DNA of 46,098 bases from Paenibacillus alvei. Its GTDB lineage: Bacteria; Bacillota; Bacilli; Paenibacillales; NBRC-103111. The DNA is taken from contig CAMCVV010000015.1 in the NCBI GenBank assembly GCA_945881905.1, positions 1 through 46,098 on the forward strand, in the 5' to 3' direction. The notes beneath the pieces are model-generated. The model was not told the origin of the DNA. It did not search any database and worked only from the letters and a program-made list of their open reading frames with translations. Positions 1 to 9,085 of the stretch are shown piece by piece (the stretch's first letter is position 1; the number at the start of each line of letters is the position of its first letter). Both the position numbers and the translations under genes were made by a program.

Positions 1-306
1 TGTAATTTCTAATAATGGCTTGAACAAAGTAATTCCTGCATTATTGACTAAAACATCGATACGTCCATATTTTCTTATGACCGCTTGAGCAGCATGTTCA
101 ATGTCTTGTAGGTTAGAGACATCGGTTTTGACGAAGAACGCTTCACCACCCGATTCTTGAATGGTGTGCATTGTGTCAATACCGAGTTCCTCATCACGCT
201 CTGCAATGACGACTTGTGCACCTTCTTCAGCAAAACGCATAGCAATAGCGCGCCCAATGCCTTTTCCTGCACCAGTGATAATCGTTACTTTGTTGCGAAG
301 TAACAC
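1..306 (-). CDS. SDR-family oxidoreductase, N-terminal part (cut by window edge)
   Basis: Reading leftwards from a GTG at 306, this frame gives 102 codons with no stop before the window edge, so only the N-terminal half is present. It shows the classical short-chain dehydrogenase Rossmann start (TGAGKGIGR, about residues 9-17), an acidic residue after beta-2 typical of NAD preference, and the NNAG motif near residue 90. The YxxxK active site lies outside the window. A G-rich ribosome site (GGGGGGGAT) precedes the GTG. It follows the GntR gene by 15 bases on the same strand, so it is probably co-transcribed with GntR and GH42. In this setting it may oxidise a sugar, a sugar lactone precursor or a 2-keto-3-deoxy acid; that role is inference. 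Confidence 0.85.
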   Translation of the reverse strand, partial: MLLRNKVTIITGAGKGIGRAIAMRFAEEGAQVVIAERDEELGIDTMHTIQESGGEAFFVKTDVSNLQDIEHAAQAVIRKYGRIDVLVNNAGITLFKPLLEIT

Positions 307-321
307 TAGAGATCCCCCCCG

Positions 322-1005
322 TTAATGATGATCTTGACGGTTTGCTTGTATTCCATAAATAATATCATTAATATGAGAACTCATCAGCTCCCTGGCTTTT
401 ACGGGGTTGCGCTCGGCAATCGCATTGGCAATTAAGATATGGAAGTGAACTGCATTTTCTGTAGAGGAAGGTATTTTTGTAGTGACTCTTCGACTATCGG
501 TCATCAGATCTCTGATCATGTTCATCATATGAAACAGAATTTCATTGCGGGAAGCTTTGGCGATATAGTAATGGAATTTCATATCAGTTTGAATGATTTG
601 TTTGTTATTTTTTATTGCTTTGGACATTTCACTGGCATTTTTTTTGATTAAAGCCACTTCTTCATCTGTAGCATTTTGGGCTGCAAGAGCTGCAAGTTCA
701 GGTTCTATAATTAATCGAGATTCTGTTAACTGCAACAAGGATGCATTGGTCAAGAAGTCGAATCGTTCAGAAGGAGAGTTCCACAATTCAAGATCTGAAA
801 TAAAAGTCCCGCTACCTTGGAGGATTTTTAATATTTTTTGTTTTTCGAGAATGCGAATGGCTTCTCTCACAGAAGAAATACCCACATTTAAATCTTTTGC
901 TAATTGTGTCACAGTAGGGATTTTCTCTCCTGGTTTCCAATCGCCATCGATAATTCTTTGTTTGATTTGGTTGTACACTTTTTCATAGATTAATTCTTTA
1001 TTCAC
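322..1005 (-). CDS. GntR-family transcriptional regulator, FadR/FCD subfamily
   Basis: This is a 227-residue DNA-binding regulator. Residues about 4-70 form the GntR winged helix-turn-helix (PTVTQLAKDLNVGISSVREA is the recognition region). Residues about 85-215 form an all-helical FCD ligand domain. FCD metal-ligand candidates are visible: Asp and His in TDMKFHYYIA, His in AVHFHILIANA and His in MSSHIND. Proteins of this type usually sense a sugar acid or other organic acid and repress nearby catabolic genes. The gene overlaps the end of the GH42 gene by 8 bases and is followed by the SDR, so regulator and enzymes share a transcript. The recurrent ATTCATCA-type motif at promoters of this island is its most likely operator (inference). 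Its ligand may be an aldonate or keto-acid made by the pathway. Confidence 0.93.
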   Translation of the reverse strand: MNKELIYEKVYNQIKQRIIDGDWKPGEKIPTVTQLAKDLNVGISSVREAIRILEKQKILKILQGSGTFISDLELWNSPSERFDFLTNASLLQLTESRLIIEPELAALAAQNATDEEVALIKKNASEMSKAIKNNKQIIQTDMKFHYYIAKASRNEILFHMMNMIRDLMTDSRRVTTKIPSSTENAVHFHILIANAIAERNPVKARELMSSHINDIIYGIQANRQDHH

Positions 1006-2989
1006 TAGATATCCTTTCTAACGCTAATGTTTGTTCTGGTTTTAGCCAATACAGTCCTGGTTCAATGTTGTTTTGCTCAATCAAATCAAAGTATCTATCA
1101 GGGAAATATACAACAGACTCCTTTGCAGAATGATTGAACAAGAAAGTGACACTTTGATATGCAATTGCTTCGCAATCATCTGGCAAACGCCAATACGGTT
1201 GAATATTCGCTTTGGCCAATGATGCATCGATTACGTTCTCCCAACCTTTGGAATCCAAATATCCTCCGCAGTAAAAGACACCTCCTTGACCGGTTTTGTT
1301 CCATGTAACCAGGGGTCTTTTTTTGTATCGCCCATGGAGTATAGATGCGATAGGTGTAGCTGTAGTGGGTTGAATCAAATCCACCCAATATTTGGATGTA
1401 ATCTGTTCATCTGTATTTTGGATAAATTTCACTTCAGTTTCTAGGATATCATAATCAAGCACTTCAATTCCGGAGATCTGGTCCAAACCAGCTGGAGCAG
1501 TGTCTAGCGAAAGCGTGCCTCCTGAAGAATAACGACCAGAACGCGGTCCTAGTATAACGATACCGCCATGCGCAACAAAGGTTTTCAATTTATTGTTCAT
1601 CGCATCCCGATTTCTAGCAAGAAGCGGGGCAAGTACGATGTGATAAGGTTTAAGATCTGCATTTGAGGAAATGACATCTACATGTAATCCCCACTTAGCT
1701 GTAGCTTGATATAGATCGAGCAAAGCGTTGATTGCACTGAAATGGAAGTCGCCTTTTTCTCGTTCTAATATCCAGATGTCTTCATAATCGAAGATGATGG
1801 CTACTTTTGGTTGAGGGACTTGAATAGCATGAGGTTTCTTGTTTGCTTGTTCTATAGCTTGAAAGACGGGCTTGAGTTGATTCCCAATTTGTTTGAGCTC
1901 ATCGTAGCGCTCTGATGTCTGACCATTGGGCAACAGTATTCCTTGCCAATAGGGCCAATTGCCACCTGGTTTGGAACGCAATAACCAGAACAATATCCCT
2001 TCACCATCTAACGCGTAAGTATGCCAAATCCATCGGCTAATCTGACCAGGAGCAGGGGAAGCCCCTGCATACTGGTCATTCCCGATTCTTCCACATATTT
2101 GTTCCATGGCCCAATGAGGGCGGGATTTCAATCCTCGGAATAGTCGATGAGAAATTGAAGCGTGTCTCCATCCCCCTTGTAAGTCGGGGTAATTGTCCCA
2201 CCCTGCAACATCCATATGTTCTGCTAAATCATATGTATTGAATCCTAAATATAATCCTGAAGCTACATTATGCGTAATCCATCGGTCACCGACGTGAGGT
2301 TTAAGTATATCGTATTGACGTTTTTGGAAAGAAACAATGGTATCTGAGCGGTATTGTCGATGGTTTAACACCAAAGGCAAAATGTGTCCACCTTCACCAT
2401 TTTGACGATGAGGAAATGGAATTTGTTCAAATCGGGTAAACTTTCTGCTCCATGAAACAAGCCATTCATCGTTTAACTGGTCAATCGTCGTGTATTTCTT
2501 TTCTAACCATTGATGAAATGCATGAAGACATCGATCACAGTAACACGTAGATAATCCAAGTTCATTATGGATTTGCCAACCGATTACGTTAGGGTGATTG
2601 CCGAAATGCTGACCTAGCGCGAAGACAATTCGATCGGTTGCTTCTAAGTAGGCTATTGAATTGAAGCAGTAATGATGTCTTGCTCCAGGTGCTACTACGT
2701 CATTGTGTTCATTAACCGAGAGAATTTCAGGGTACTTATCAATCATCCATATCGGAGGAATGTAGGTCGGTGTAGACAGGATAACTTTGATTTCATGTTT
2801 TTCAAACAACTGAATAGCTTCATCTTGCCAATCAAATTCGAATTTGCCTTCTTCAGGCTCCAAGTTCTGCCAAGAAGATTCAGCCATTCGGGTTACATTC
2901 ATACCAGCAACTTTCATCAAGAGTATGTCTTTTTCCCAATCTGCTTTTGGTGTGTAATCTGGATAATACTGAGCTCCAAAATATTTCAT
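998..2989 (-). CDS. GH42 beta-galactosidase
   Basis: This 663-residue protein is a retaining glycoside hydrolase of family 42, expected to release beta-linked galactose (or a related sugar) from oligosaccharides. It has no signal peptide, so it should act in the cytoplasm on imported sugars. The N-terminal TIM barrel (about 1-390) carries the acid/base Glu143 (in IHNELGLS) and the probable nucleophile Glu296 (in HWAMEQICG). The four-cysteine zinc site of this family is visible as Cys108, Cys149, Cys151 and Cys154. A trimerisation domain (about 395-600) and a short beta C-domain follow; the length is normal. The ATG at 2989 has a good ribosome site (TTGGAGGG). It is the first gene of a minus-strand unit with GntR and SDR, with a strong promoter and an operator-like site just upstream. 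Confidence 0.95.
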   Translation of the reverse strand: MKYFGAQYYPDYTPKADWEKDILLMKVAGMNVTRMAESSWQNLEPEEGKFEFDWQDEAIQLFEKHEIKVILSTPTYIPPIWMIDKYPEILSVNEHNDVVAPGARHHYCFNSIAYLEATDRIVFALGQHFGNHPNVIGWQIHNELGLSTCYCDRCLHAFHQWLEKKYTTIDQLNDEWLVSWSRKFTRFEQIPFPHRQNGEGGHILPLVLNHRQYRSDTIVSFQKRQYDILKPHVGDRWITHNVASGLYLGFNTYDLAEHMDVAGWDNYPDLQGGWRHASISHRLFRGLKSRPHWAMEQICGRIGNDQYAGASPAPGQISRWIWHTYALDGEGILFWLLRSKPGGNWPYWQGILLPNGQTSERYDELKQIGNQLKPVFQAIEQANKKPHAIQVPQPKVAIIFDYEDIWILEREKGDFHFSAINALLDLYQATAKWGLHVDVISSNADLKPYHIVLAPLLARNRDAMNNKLKTFVAHGGIVILGPRSGRYSSGGTLSLDTAPAGLDQISGIEVLDYDILETEVKFIQNTDEQITSKYWVDLIQPTTATPIASILHGRYKKRPLVTWNKTGQGGVFYCGGYLDSKGWENVIDASLAKANIQPYWRLPDDCEAIAYQSVTFLFNHSAKESVVYFPDRYFDLIEQNNIEPGLYWLKPEQTLALERISSE

Positions 2990-3009
2990 AATTAGGTACC
3001 CTCCAAGTG

Positions 3010-3022
3010 GAATTCATCATAT
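3010..3022. promoter_or_regulatory. Operator-like half-palindrome at the GH42 transcription start
   Basis: GAATTCATCATAT lies immediately downstream of the GH42 -10 element, where a bound repressor would block initiation. The same ATTCATCAT core lies in the same place relative to the PhyH promoter (15609-15617) and in closely similar form after the lacZ promoter (27664-27677). It is the likely site of the island's GntR regulator (inference). Confidence 0.5.
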
Positions 3023-3031
3023 GTTTATTTC

Positions 3032-3060
3032 ATTTTATGTGTAATTTTGGCAATTGTCAA
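3032..3060 (-). promoter_or_regulatory. SigA-type promoter for the GH42-GntR-SDR unit
   Basis: On the minus strand, TTGACA (3060-3055) and TAAAAT (3037-3032) are separated by exactly 17 bases, a near-consensus vegetative promoter about 40 bases upstream of the GH42 start. The predicted start of transcription falls next to the operator-like site at 3010-3022. Confidence 0.75.
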
Positions 3061-3075
3061 TAGGAAACAAATACG

Positions 3076-3110
3076 TAAAGATTAAATTCATCAGATGAAT
3101 TTAATCTTTA
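3076..3110. repeat. Perfect 35-bp palindrome containing the full operator core
   Basis: Two 17-base arms are exact reverse complements around a single central A at 3093. The core (3084-3102) reads AAATTCATC-A-GATGAATTT, the best complete copy of the motif seen in half form at the neighbouring promoters. It lies about 15 bases upstream of the GH42 -35 element and about 110 bases beyond the end of the dehydratase gene. It is A/T-rich with no strong T-tract, so an operator is more likely than a terminator, but it could also fold as a hairpin in the dehydratase transcript. Confidence 0.65.
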
Positions 3111-3219
3111 TAAGTTAACCATGGAAATATGTAAAAAATACAATCCCATGATCCCCACATAGAACAATAGGTGGAATTCTGTGCATATAATGAACCAAAC
3201 GAGCTACAAAGCAAGCAGT

Positions 3220-4383
3220 TTACCAGTCTGCAACAGAACCGTCTTCATGCCAGTACCTAGCTAAGACTTCAGGTTGATAAGGATGTTTTAAAGCTTCTTT
3301 TTCGTTAATTTCTACACCGAGACCAGGTCGCTCGCTGGGGATGACGAATCCGTTTTGAACTGTAATGGGATTGATAATTACATCATCTCGCCATGGAACA
3401 TCACTGCGAAATGACTCTTGGATGAGCCAATTTGGTGTGCATGTAGCGAATTGTATAGAAGCAGCTGTAGCTATGGGACCTAATGGATTATGCGGCGCTA
3501 CACTTACATAATACGTTTCTGCCATAGCAGCAATTTTGCGAGCTTCCCAAAGTCCGCCACAATGACAAATATCTGGTTGAATAATCGCAACAGCATTTTT
3601 TTCTAATAAATCCCTGAATTGAAACCGTGTAACCAAGCGTTCGCCTGTTGCGATTGGAATATCGATCGACTGACTCACTTTCAGCATCCCCTGTATGTTT
3701 TCCGGTAAGCAAGGCTCCTCCATAAAAAACGGACGAAACTCCGATAGAACTTTAGCGTATTGGATTGCCATTTCTGGTGTTGTACGACCATGCAAATCGA
3801 TCATGATATCAATATCATCACCTACTGCTTGGCGTATTGAACCCATTAAGAGGTGAGCATGTTTTAAAACAGCATTTCCATCTAAAGGTAACGTCCGAGG
3901 TACAGGTAATATTTTAATCGCAGTATATCCATCTGCTACAGATTTTTTTGCATTTTCTACCATTCTGTCAAGATCATGCATAGAGTTATACAGAACATCC
4001 ATATTTCCTCCACCCAAGTGGTCATACATCCTAATTTTATTACGAACTTTTCCACCAAGTAGTTTGTATACAGGTAAATTTAAAGATTTACCATAAATAT
4101 CCCAACAAGCCATTTCAATTCCGCTAATCGCACTCATCCCTTCAGGACCAGAACGAAAGAAAGGTTGTCGCGTCATAGTTTGATACAGATGTTCAATATT
4201 AGTAGGGTCAAGTCCAAGGATAAAAGGTTTGATATCTTCAATACAACCTTGTACACCTCTGGTCTTCCATTCCATGGAAGCTTCTCCCCAACCAACAATT
4301 CCTTCGTTCGTTTCAACTTTGACAAATATCCAGTTGCGCAATATCGCATTAACGATAACTGTTTTGATATCTGTAATGATCAT
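3220..4383 (-). CDS. Enolase-superfamily sugar-acid dehydratase, D-galactonate dehydratase-like
   Basis: This 387-residue protein belongs to the mandelate racemase/muconate lactonizing family. Residues 1-115 form the capping domain and the rest a modified TIM barrel. Metal-ligand positions are visible: Asp196 (with His198 in DLHGR), Glu222 or Glu223 in MEEP, and Glu248 in TGER. The general base pair is His298 (in APHNPLGP) and Asp271 (in QPDICHCGG), and Glu323 follows. The HNPLGP pattern is typical of D-galactonate dehydratases, which turn the aldonate into 2-keto-3-deoxygalactonate. With GH42 beside it, released galactose could be oxidised and dehydrated without phosphorylation. The exact sugar acid cannot be read from sequence. 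The ATG at 4383 opens a single-gene unit divergent from the GH38 gene. Confidence 0.88.
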   Translation of the reverse strand: MIITDIKTVIVNAILRNWIFVKVETNEGIVGWGEASMEWKTRGVQGCIEDIKPFILGLDPTNIEHLYQTMTRQPFFRSGPEGMSAISGIEMACWDIYGKSLNLPVYKLLGGKVRNKIRMYDHLGGGNMDVLYNSMHDLDRMVENAKKSVADGYTAIKILPVPRTLPLDGNAVLKHAHLLMGSIRQAVGDDIDIMIDLHGRTTPEMAIQYAKVLSEFRPFFMEEPCLPENIQGMLKVSQSIDIPIATGERLVTRFQFRDLLEKNAVAIIQPDICHCGGLWEARKIAAMAETYYVSVAPHNPLGPIATAASIQFATCTPNWLIQESFRSDVPWRDDVIINPITVQNGFVIPSERPGLGVEINEKEALKHPYQPEVLARYWHEDGSVADW

Positions 4384-4461
4384 AGCGACTCCTTCTTAGA
4401 ACATATTTCAATTTCATTAATTCCAACATTTACTTCTGGACAATTCATCATACTTTATTAA

Positions 4462-4490
4462 ATATAAAGACTAATCATCATATGTGTCAA
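4462..4490 (-). promoter_or_regulatory. SigA-type promoter for the dehydratase gene, with operator-like sites
   Basis: On the minus strand, TTGACA (4490-4485) and TTATAT (4467-4462) have a 17-base spacer. Operator-like cores sit inside the spacer (AATCATCATATG, 4473-4484) and just downstream (AATTCATCATA, 4442-4452). This matches the arrangement at the GH42 promoter. Confidence 0.7.
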
Positions 4491-4504
4491 GGATATTGAA
4501 TAAA

Positions 4505-4563
4505 TTTAAATCTGATGAATTCTTTAAATATTGTTGACATATCGGATGAATCGGTGATTAAAT
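4505..4563 (+). promoter_or_regulatory. Promoter and operator region for the alpha-mannosidase operon
   Basis: TTGACA at 4534-4539 is followed after 18 bases by a weak -10 (TTAAAT, 4558-4563). Two GATGAAT half-sites bracket the -35: one at 4514-4520 within a partial palindrome (AAATCTGATGAATT), and one at 4545-4551 in the spacer. These match the right arm of the palindrome at 3084-3102, so the divergent dehydratase and GH38 promoters probably share one regulator. Confidence 0.55.
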
Positions 4564-4610
4564 AGACGTATAAACCTTTTTAATAAATCAAAATTTGCAC
4601 GAGGTGATCT

Positions 4611-7091
4611 ATGCATAAGAACAAATTAGGTATACATATGATTGGTAATGCGCATTTGGACCCTGTCTGGTTATGGCGTTGGCAAGATGGCTTTGCAGAA
4701 ATCAAAGCCACATTCAGGTCTGCCTTAGATCGAATGAATGAATTCGATGAATTTATATTTACTTGTGCTGGCGCAGCGTATTATAAATGGATTGAAGAAA
4801 ATGCTCCAGAAATGTTTGAAGAGATCCAATTACGTGTTGAGCAAGGGAAATGGGTCATTGCAGGAGGATGGTGGATTCAACCGGATTGTAATATACCTTC
4901 TGGTGAATCATTTGCTCGGCACTCCTTGTACAGTCAACATTATTTTTTGAAAAAATTTAATCGAATAGCTGAAGTCGGATATAATGTAGATTCATTCGGA
5001 CATCACGGAATGATTCCACAAATATTAAAACTCAGTGGAATGCATAGTTATGTAATGATGAGACCTTTCCCAGAAGAAAAAGAGATCCCGTCGAATACGT
5101 ACTGGTGGGAAGGATTAGACGGTACACGTGTGTTGGCATTTCGCATTCCGCCAGTGTACAGCACGTACTGGAATGTGGCGATTGACGACAAGCTCGAACA
5201 AATGAAAGAAATGGCACTTGCAGAAAACAGAGATCAAATGTGCTTCTATGGTGTGGGTAATCATGGTGGAGGACCGACGATTCGCAATCTAAAAGAATTA
5301 CGCGAAAAACAACTTCAAGATAACCCTGTTACCTATTTCTGTAGTTCTCCGAATGCTTTCTTTGAAATGATGAGAGAAACAAATACAGATTTGCCAGTGA
5401 TTTCAGGAGATTTACAGCACCATGCTCCAGGATGTTATTCCGTCCATTCAGAAACCAAAGCGTTGAACCGTCGAGTGGAACATCGACTCATCACAAGTGA
5501 GAAATACGCCACATTGGCTCATCGGTTATGTCAACAACTTTATCCAGCTGAACGTATTCAATCGGCTTGGGAACCCGTTATGTTCAATCATTTTCACGAT
5601 ATTATGGGTGGATGTAGTATTCAAGAAGCATACGTCGATGCGAGAGATGCTTATGGGTTTGCATTGCACCAATCGGCAATCATCTCCAATGCAGCTTTGC
5701 AAAAGATATCTTGGTCCGTGAATACAAGTCGAGAAGGCGTAACTGTTCAAAACAAAGATAAACACTGGAGGTTTTGGGAACAAGGTGATCTTGGAACTCC
5801 TGTCGTCGTGTTCAATCCTCATCCATGGCAAGCTCATGTTCCTGTTGAATTGCCGCACAAACTTGCTGGAGTCACAGATGATGAAGGGAATCCAGTGTTG
5901 ATTCAGCAAGTTCGGGCATCACGAACGAATATAGATGAGAAATATGATACCCTCGTCATGGCATCTCTCCCAGCAATGGGATATCGTCTATATTGGATTT
6001 ATTTGGATGCCAAACACGTTCTCGAGGCGAACACTCATCTAGAAGTAACACCGACTACGTTAGAAAATGAATTCGTGCGAATTGAACTAGATTCATATAC
6101 CGGATACATCCTTCATTACATAGACAAAAAACGGAATGTGGATCTACTGCATGAACCTGCTGCTGTTCCAGTTGTGATCGATGAGCATCATATGGATACA
6201 TGGGCTCACGATTATTATGAGTTCCGCAGTGAAATAGGAAGATTTACAGATGCACAAGTGAAAGTCATGGAATCAGGGCCGATTAGAGCTAGAATTCGCG
6301 CAACCAGTTACTATGGTCAATCGGTGATGCAACAAGACTTTATTCTCTATCACGATCGACCCGATCTCATTGTCAAAGTAAAATTGGATTTTCGTGAAAA
6401 ACACAAAATGATTAAGTTATCTTTTCCTATACATATGAAGGACCCAGTGGCGACTTACGAAGTTCCCTATGGACATATTCTCAGACCAACTACAGGTGAA
6501 GAAGAACCAAGCCAACAATGGATTGACTTATCAGGTATTTCACTATCTGATAACCAACCACTAGGGATGTCATTATTGAATGACAGTAAGTATAGTTTTG
6601 ATGTTAAACATTCAGAAATGCGTATGACGGTTGCTCGAGCAGCGATGTATGCCGAACACAAAGGTGAACGAGATGATTGGAATGAATTTATCGATCAAGG
6701 CATACAGTATTTCTCGTATTCCCTTGTGCCGCATCAAGGAAGTTGGCAAAATGCTGGAATCGTCCAAAAAGCAAATGAACTTAATGTAACTGCTGAATTT
6801 GTAGTAGAAACATACCATAATGGGCATTTACCAGTGAAATATGAAAGTATTCACGTATCGAATCCTCAAGTGATTGTGACCGTATTCAAACGTACTGAAG
6901 ATCAACAAGGCTATCTCATTCGAGCATATGAAACGACAGGACGACATGCTGAAGTTGAGTTTTACCTCCCACTTCTCGATTGCCGTTGGAAAGCACAATT
7001 TCATTCGATGGAAATCAAAACCTTTAAGATGATGGACGATAACTTAAACGTAGCTGTGGAAGTCGATTTGTTAGAAGTAGCAAAGGGGTAG
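4611..7091 (+). CDS. GH38 alpha-mannosidase
   Basis: This 826-residue protein is a retaining, zinc-dependent alpha-mannosidase of glycoside hydrolase family 38. The N-terminal catalytic domain (about 1-270) opens with the zinc ligands His15 and Asp17 (NAHLDPVWLW) and carries the nucleophile Asp127 in YNVDSFGH. A further metal histidine lies in FNHFHDIMGG near residue 330. The helical middle domain and the all-beta C-terminal domains are present, giving normal bacterial length. There is no signal peptide, so it acts on imported manno-oligosaccharides or alpha-mannosides. The ATG at 4611 has a ribosome site (CGAGGTGAT). It heads a plus-strand unit with the TIM-barrel protein (7-base gap) and the ABC import genes. 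The mix of alpha-mannosidase and beta-galactosidase suggests a mixed glycan as food source (inference). Confidence 0.95.
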   Translation: MHKNKLGIHMIGNAHLDPVWLWRWQDGFAEIKATFRSALDRMNEFDEFIFTCAGAAYYKWIEENAPEMFEEIQLRVEQGKWVIAGGWWIQPDCNIPSGESFARHSLYSQHYFLKKFNRIAEVGYNVDSFGHHGMIPQILKLSGMHSYVMMRPFPEEKEIPSNTYWWEGLDGTRVLAFRIPPVYSTYWNVAIDDKLEQMKEMALAENRDQMCFYGVGNHGGGPTIRNLKELREKQLQDNPVTYFCSSPNAFFEMMRETNTDLPVISGDLQHHAPGCYSVHSETKALNRRVEHRLITSEKYATLAHRLCQQLYPAERIQSAWEPVMFNHFHDIMGGCSIQEAYVDARDAYGFALHQSAIISNAALQKISWSVNTSREGVTVQNKDKHWRFWEQGDLGTPVVVFNPHPWQAHVPVELPHKLAGVTDDEGNPVLIQQVRASRTNIDEKYDTLVMASLPAMGYRLYWIYLDAKHVLEANTHLEVTPTTLENEFVRIELDSYTGYILHYIDKKRNVDLLHEPAAVPVVIDEHHMDTWAHDYYEFRSEIGRFTDAQVKVMESGPIRARIRATSYYGQSVMQQDFILYHDRPDLIVKVKLDFREKHKMIKLSFPIHMKDPVATYEVPYGHILRPTTGEEEPSQQWIDLSGISLSDNQPLGMSLLNDSKYSFDVKHSEMRMTVARAAMYAEHKGERDDWNEFIDQGIQYFSYSLVPHQGSWQNAGIVQKANELNVTAEFVVETYHNGHLPVKYESIHVSNPQVIVTVFKRTEDQQGYLIRAYETTGRHAEVEFYLPLLDCRWKAQFHSMEIKTFKMMDDNLNVAVEVDLLEVAKG

Positions 7092-7098
7092 AAGTTGT

Positions 7099-7980
7099 AT
7101 GGAAAGAGAAAGTAACCGATCACAACAATTGTTTAAAAGTCTGGGGTTACCGATTCGTGATGCTTATGATTTACCGTCATCTACATTAGCTTTCTCCGAT
7201 GGTGCTAAGTTCCGTGTAGAAATCCCTTCTATAGAATCACCTGCCATGCTTGAAGCTGTGATTGATGAAGCCAAATTAAGAGATGTTCGTATTGATCGCA
7301 TTTCGCAAGGAAGTGGCATCATGTTAATGACAGATGATGAAATCAAAACGATGTGTGAGATGGGCCAAGCTCACCAAATCGAAGTGTGTTTGTTTATTGG
7401 TCCACGGATGACGTTTGATATCAGTGCATTAGCTTTAAGTCCTGCTGGGAAATTACTGGGTTGGCGTCATGCAGGTATTGATCAATTGACATATGCGATG
7501 GAAGATATTTTTCGTGCAGTAGATCTAGGAGTCAGGAGCATCCTAGTAGCTGATGAAGGATTGATCTATTTGATCGGTGAAGCCAAGAAAAAAGGGGTAT
7601 TACCTCATGAATTGATTGTGAAAGTGTCTGCTTTAATTTGTCCAGCCAATCCCGTGACAGCGAAGTTACTGCATGAATGGGGCGGAACGACAATAAATAT
7701 ACCTGGGGACTTATCGTTACCAAGAATTGCTTCGATTCGACAAGTTATTGATTGTCCACTCGATCTCTATATCGAGTCACCTGATGATTTAGGTGGATTT
7801 ATCCGCTATTATGAAATTCCTGAAATTGTTAGAATTGCTGCACCTGTTTATTTGAAATTCGGTTTGCGTAATGCCTCGAGTATATATCCTTCAGGCAAAC
7901 ATCTTGAAACTGCAGGAGTTCATTTTGCTAGAGAAAAAGTACGACGTGCCAGTATGGGGCTAAGTCATTTACAACGATGA
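7099..7980 (+). CDS. TIM-barrel protein, possibly peptidase U32-like; function unknown
   Basis: This is a 293-residue cytoplasmic protein without signal peptide or membrane segment. Alternating beta-strands and helices suggest a TIM barrel. The middle (about residues 145-245) resembles the pattern of the peptidase U32 family: an exposed Asp-Glu-Gly-Leu strand (VADEGLIYLIGEA), then a strand with ANP, then GGTTINIPGDLSLPRIASI. The end (SGKHLETAGVHFAREKVRRA) is basic and helical. The family assignment is by eye and tentative, and no catalytic residues can be named. It starts 7 bases after the GH38 gene, behind a ribosome site (GGGGTAG), so it is translated together with the mannosidase. Its place between a glycosidase and an importer suggests a role in handling the imported glycan or its product rather than proteolysis (inference). 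Confidence 0.5.
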   Translation: MERESNRSQQLFKSLGLPIRDAYDLPSSTLAFSDGAKFRVEIPSIESPAMLEAVIDEAKLRDVRIDRISQGSGIMLMTDDEIKTMCEMGQAHQIEVCLFIGPRMTFDISALALSPAGKLLGWRHAGIDQLTYAMEDIFRAVDLGVRSILVADEGLIYLIGEAKKKGVLPHELIVKVSALICPANPVTAKLLHEWGGTTINIPGDLSLPRIASIRQVIDCPLDLYIESPDDLGGFIRYYEIPEIVRIAAPVYLKFGLRNASSIYPSGKHLETAGVHFAREKVRRASMGLSHLQR

Positions 7981-8143
7981 GAGCGTTATATTGAAGACCT
8001 ATTAAAGGGGGTGAATGCAAGAAACGAACGTATCGTTGACTGTGCATTAGAAAGAATAATTCACTTCTTGTGTAAAGTTAACAACTTATAAAACAAATTT
8101 ACATCTATTTGAATAAGTGAATGAGAAATGGTGGTGGATTACA

Positions 8144-9073
8144 TTGGCGAATTACGCAAGCTCCATAGATCGAACTGTAAGCAAAAATAATCAAGGTTCT
8201 CGTATTTTTTCTGCTACTCGACCATATCTCTATATTCTACCGTTTTTTATTTCGTTTATGGTGTTTTCTTTATATCCAACTATATATGGAATGGCCATTA
8301 GTTTCTATAAGTGGGACGGCGTGAACGATAAGACATTTGTAGGATTCGACAACTATTTGAATGCGCTTACTAACCCCTACATGTATAAGCCATTGATCAC
8401 TTCTTTTTTGATTATGGTCACTTCTCCCATCACTACGATTTTCGGTTTAGTGATTGCTGTTATGTTGAATAATCGCTTAGTGAAATTTAGCAACACGTAT
8501 AAAATGCTTTACTTTTTACCTTTTATCACAATTCCGGTTGCCGTTGCTTTGTTATTTAAATTGATTCTTGCAGAGAATGGGATTCTAAACACAACACTGC
8601 TTGATTGGGGACTCATTACAAACCCGATTCCTTTTTTATCTGATAAAGCGTTTATCTTGTTCAACATTAACTTGGTCATTCTATGGAAATATTTTGGTTA
8701 CCATATGATTATATATCTTGGTGGATTGCAATCAATCGACCCTACGCTATATGAAGCCGCAAAAATTGACGGCGCTAATCAACGTCAAATCTTTTTTCGA
8801 ATTATTGTACCGTTAATGATTCCTTTTATTGTGTTTATGTCGCTTACGATAATTACAGGCTCATTAAGTTTATTTGATGAACCGATGATGTTATATGGAG
8901 TTTCTGGTGGTCCCGAAGGCTCTGCACAAACCATGGGCATGTATATTTATTTTAATATTTTTGGTGGGAATGCACGATGGGGCTATGCTACCGCTGTATC
9001 GGGTATTGTGTTCATGATTGTTGCGTTACTATCTCTTGGCGTATATCAGATCAAAAAATATTTAGAACGGTAA
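8144..9073 (+). CDS. ABC sugar transporter permease (MalF/UgpA type)
   Basis: This inner-membrane component of a carbohydrate ABC importer has about 309 residues with six predicted membrane segments, the first near residues 25-45. The binding-protein-dependent permease EAA loop is visible as YEAAKIDGANQRQIFFRIIV, the site that contacts the ATPase. I chose the TTG at 8144 because GGTGGTGG lies just upstream; a GTG at 8117 in the same frame has no ribosome site. It is the first of three import genes (permease, permease, binding protein). No ATPase is encoded here, so a shared ATPase of the MsmX type is probably used. The gap of about 160 bases after the previous gene contains no gene. Confidence 0.93.
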   Translation: MANYASSIDRTVSKNNQGSRIFSATRPYLYILPFFISFMVFSLYPTIYGMAISFYKWDGVNDKTFVGFDNYLNALTNPYMYKPLITSFLIMVTSPITTIFGLVIAVMLNNRLVKFSNTYKMLYFLPFITIPVAVALLFKLILAENGILNTTLLDWGLITNPIPFLSDKAFILFNINLVILWKYFGYHMIIYLGGLQSIDPTLYEAAKIDGANQRQIFFRIIVPLMIPFIVFMSLTIITGSLSLFDEPMMLYGVSGGPEGSAQTMGMYIYFNIFGGNARWGYATAVSGIVFMIVALLSLGVYQIKKYLER

Positions 9074-9085
9074 TGGGGTGTGATG

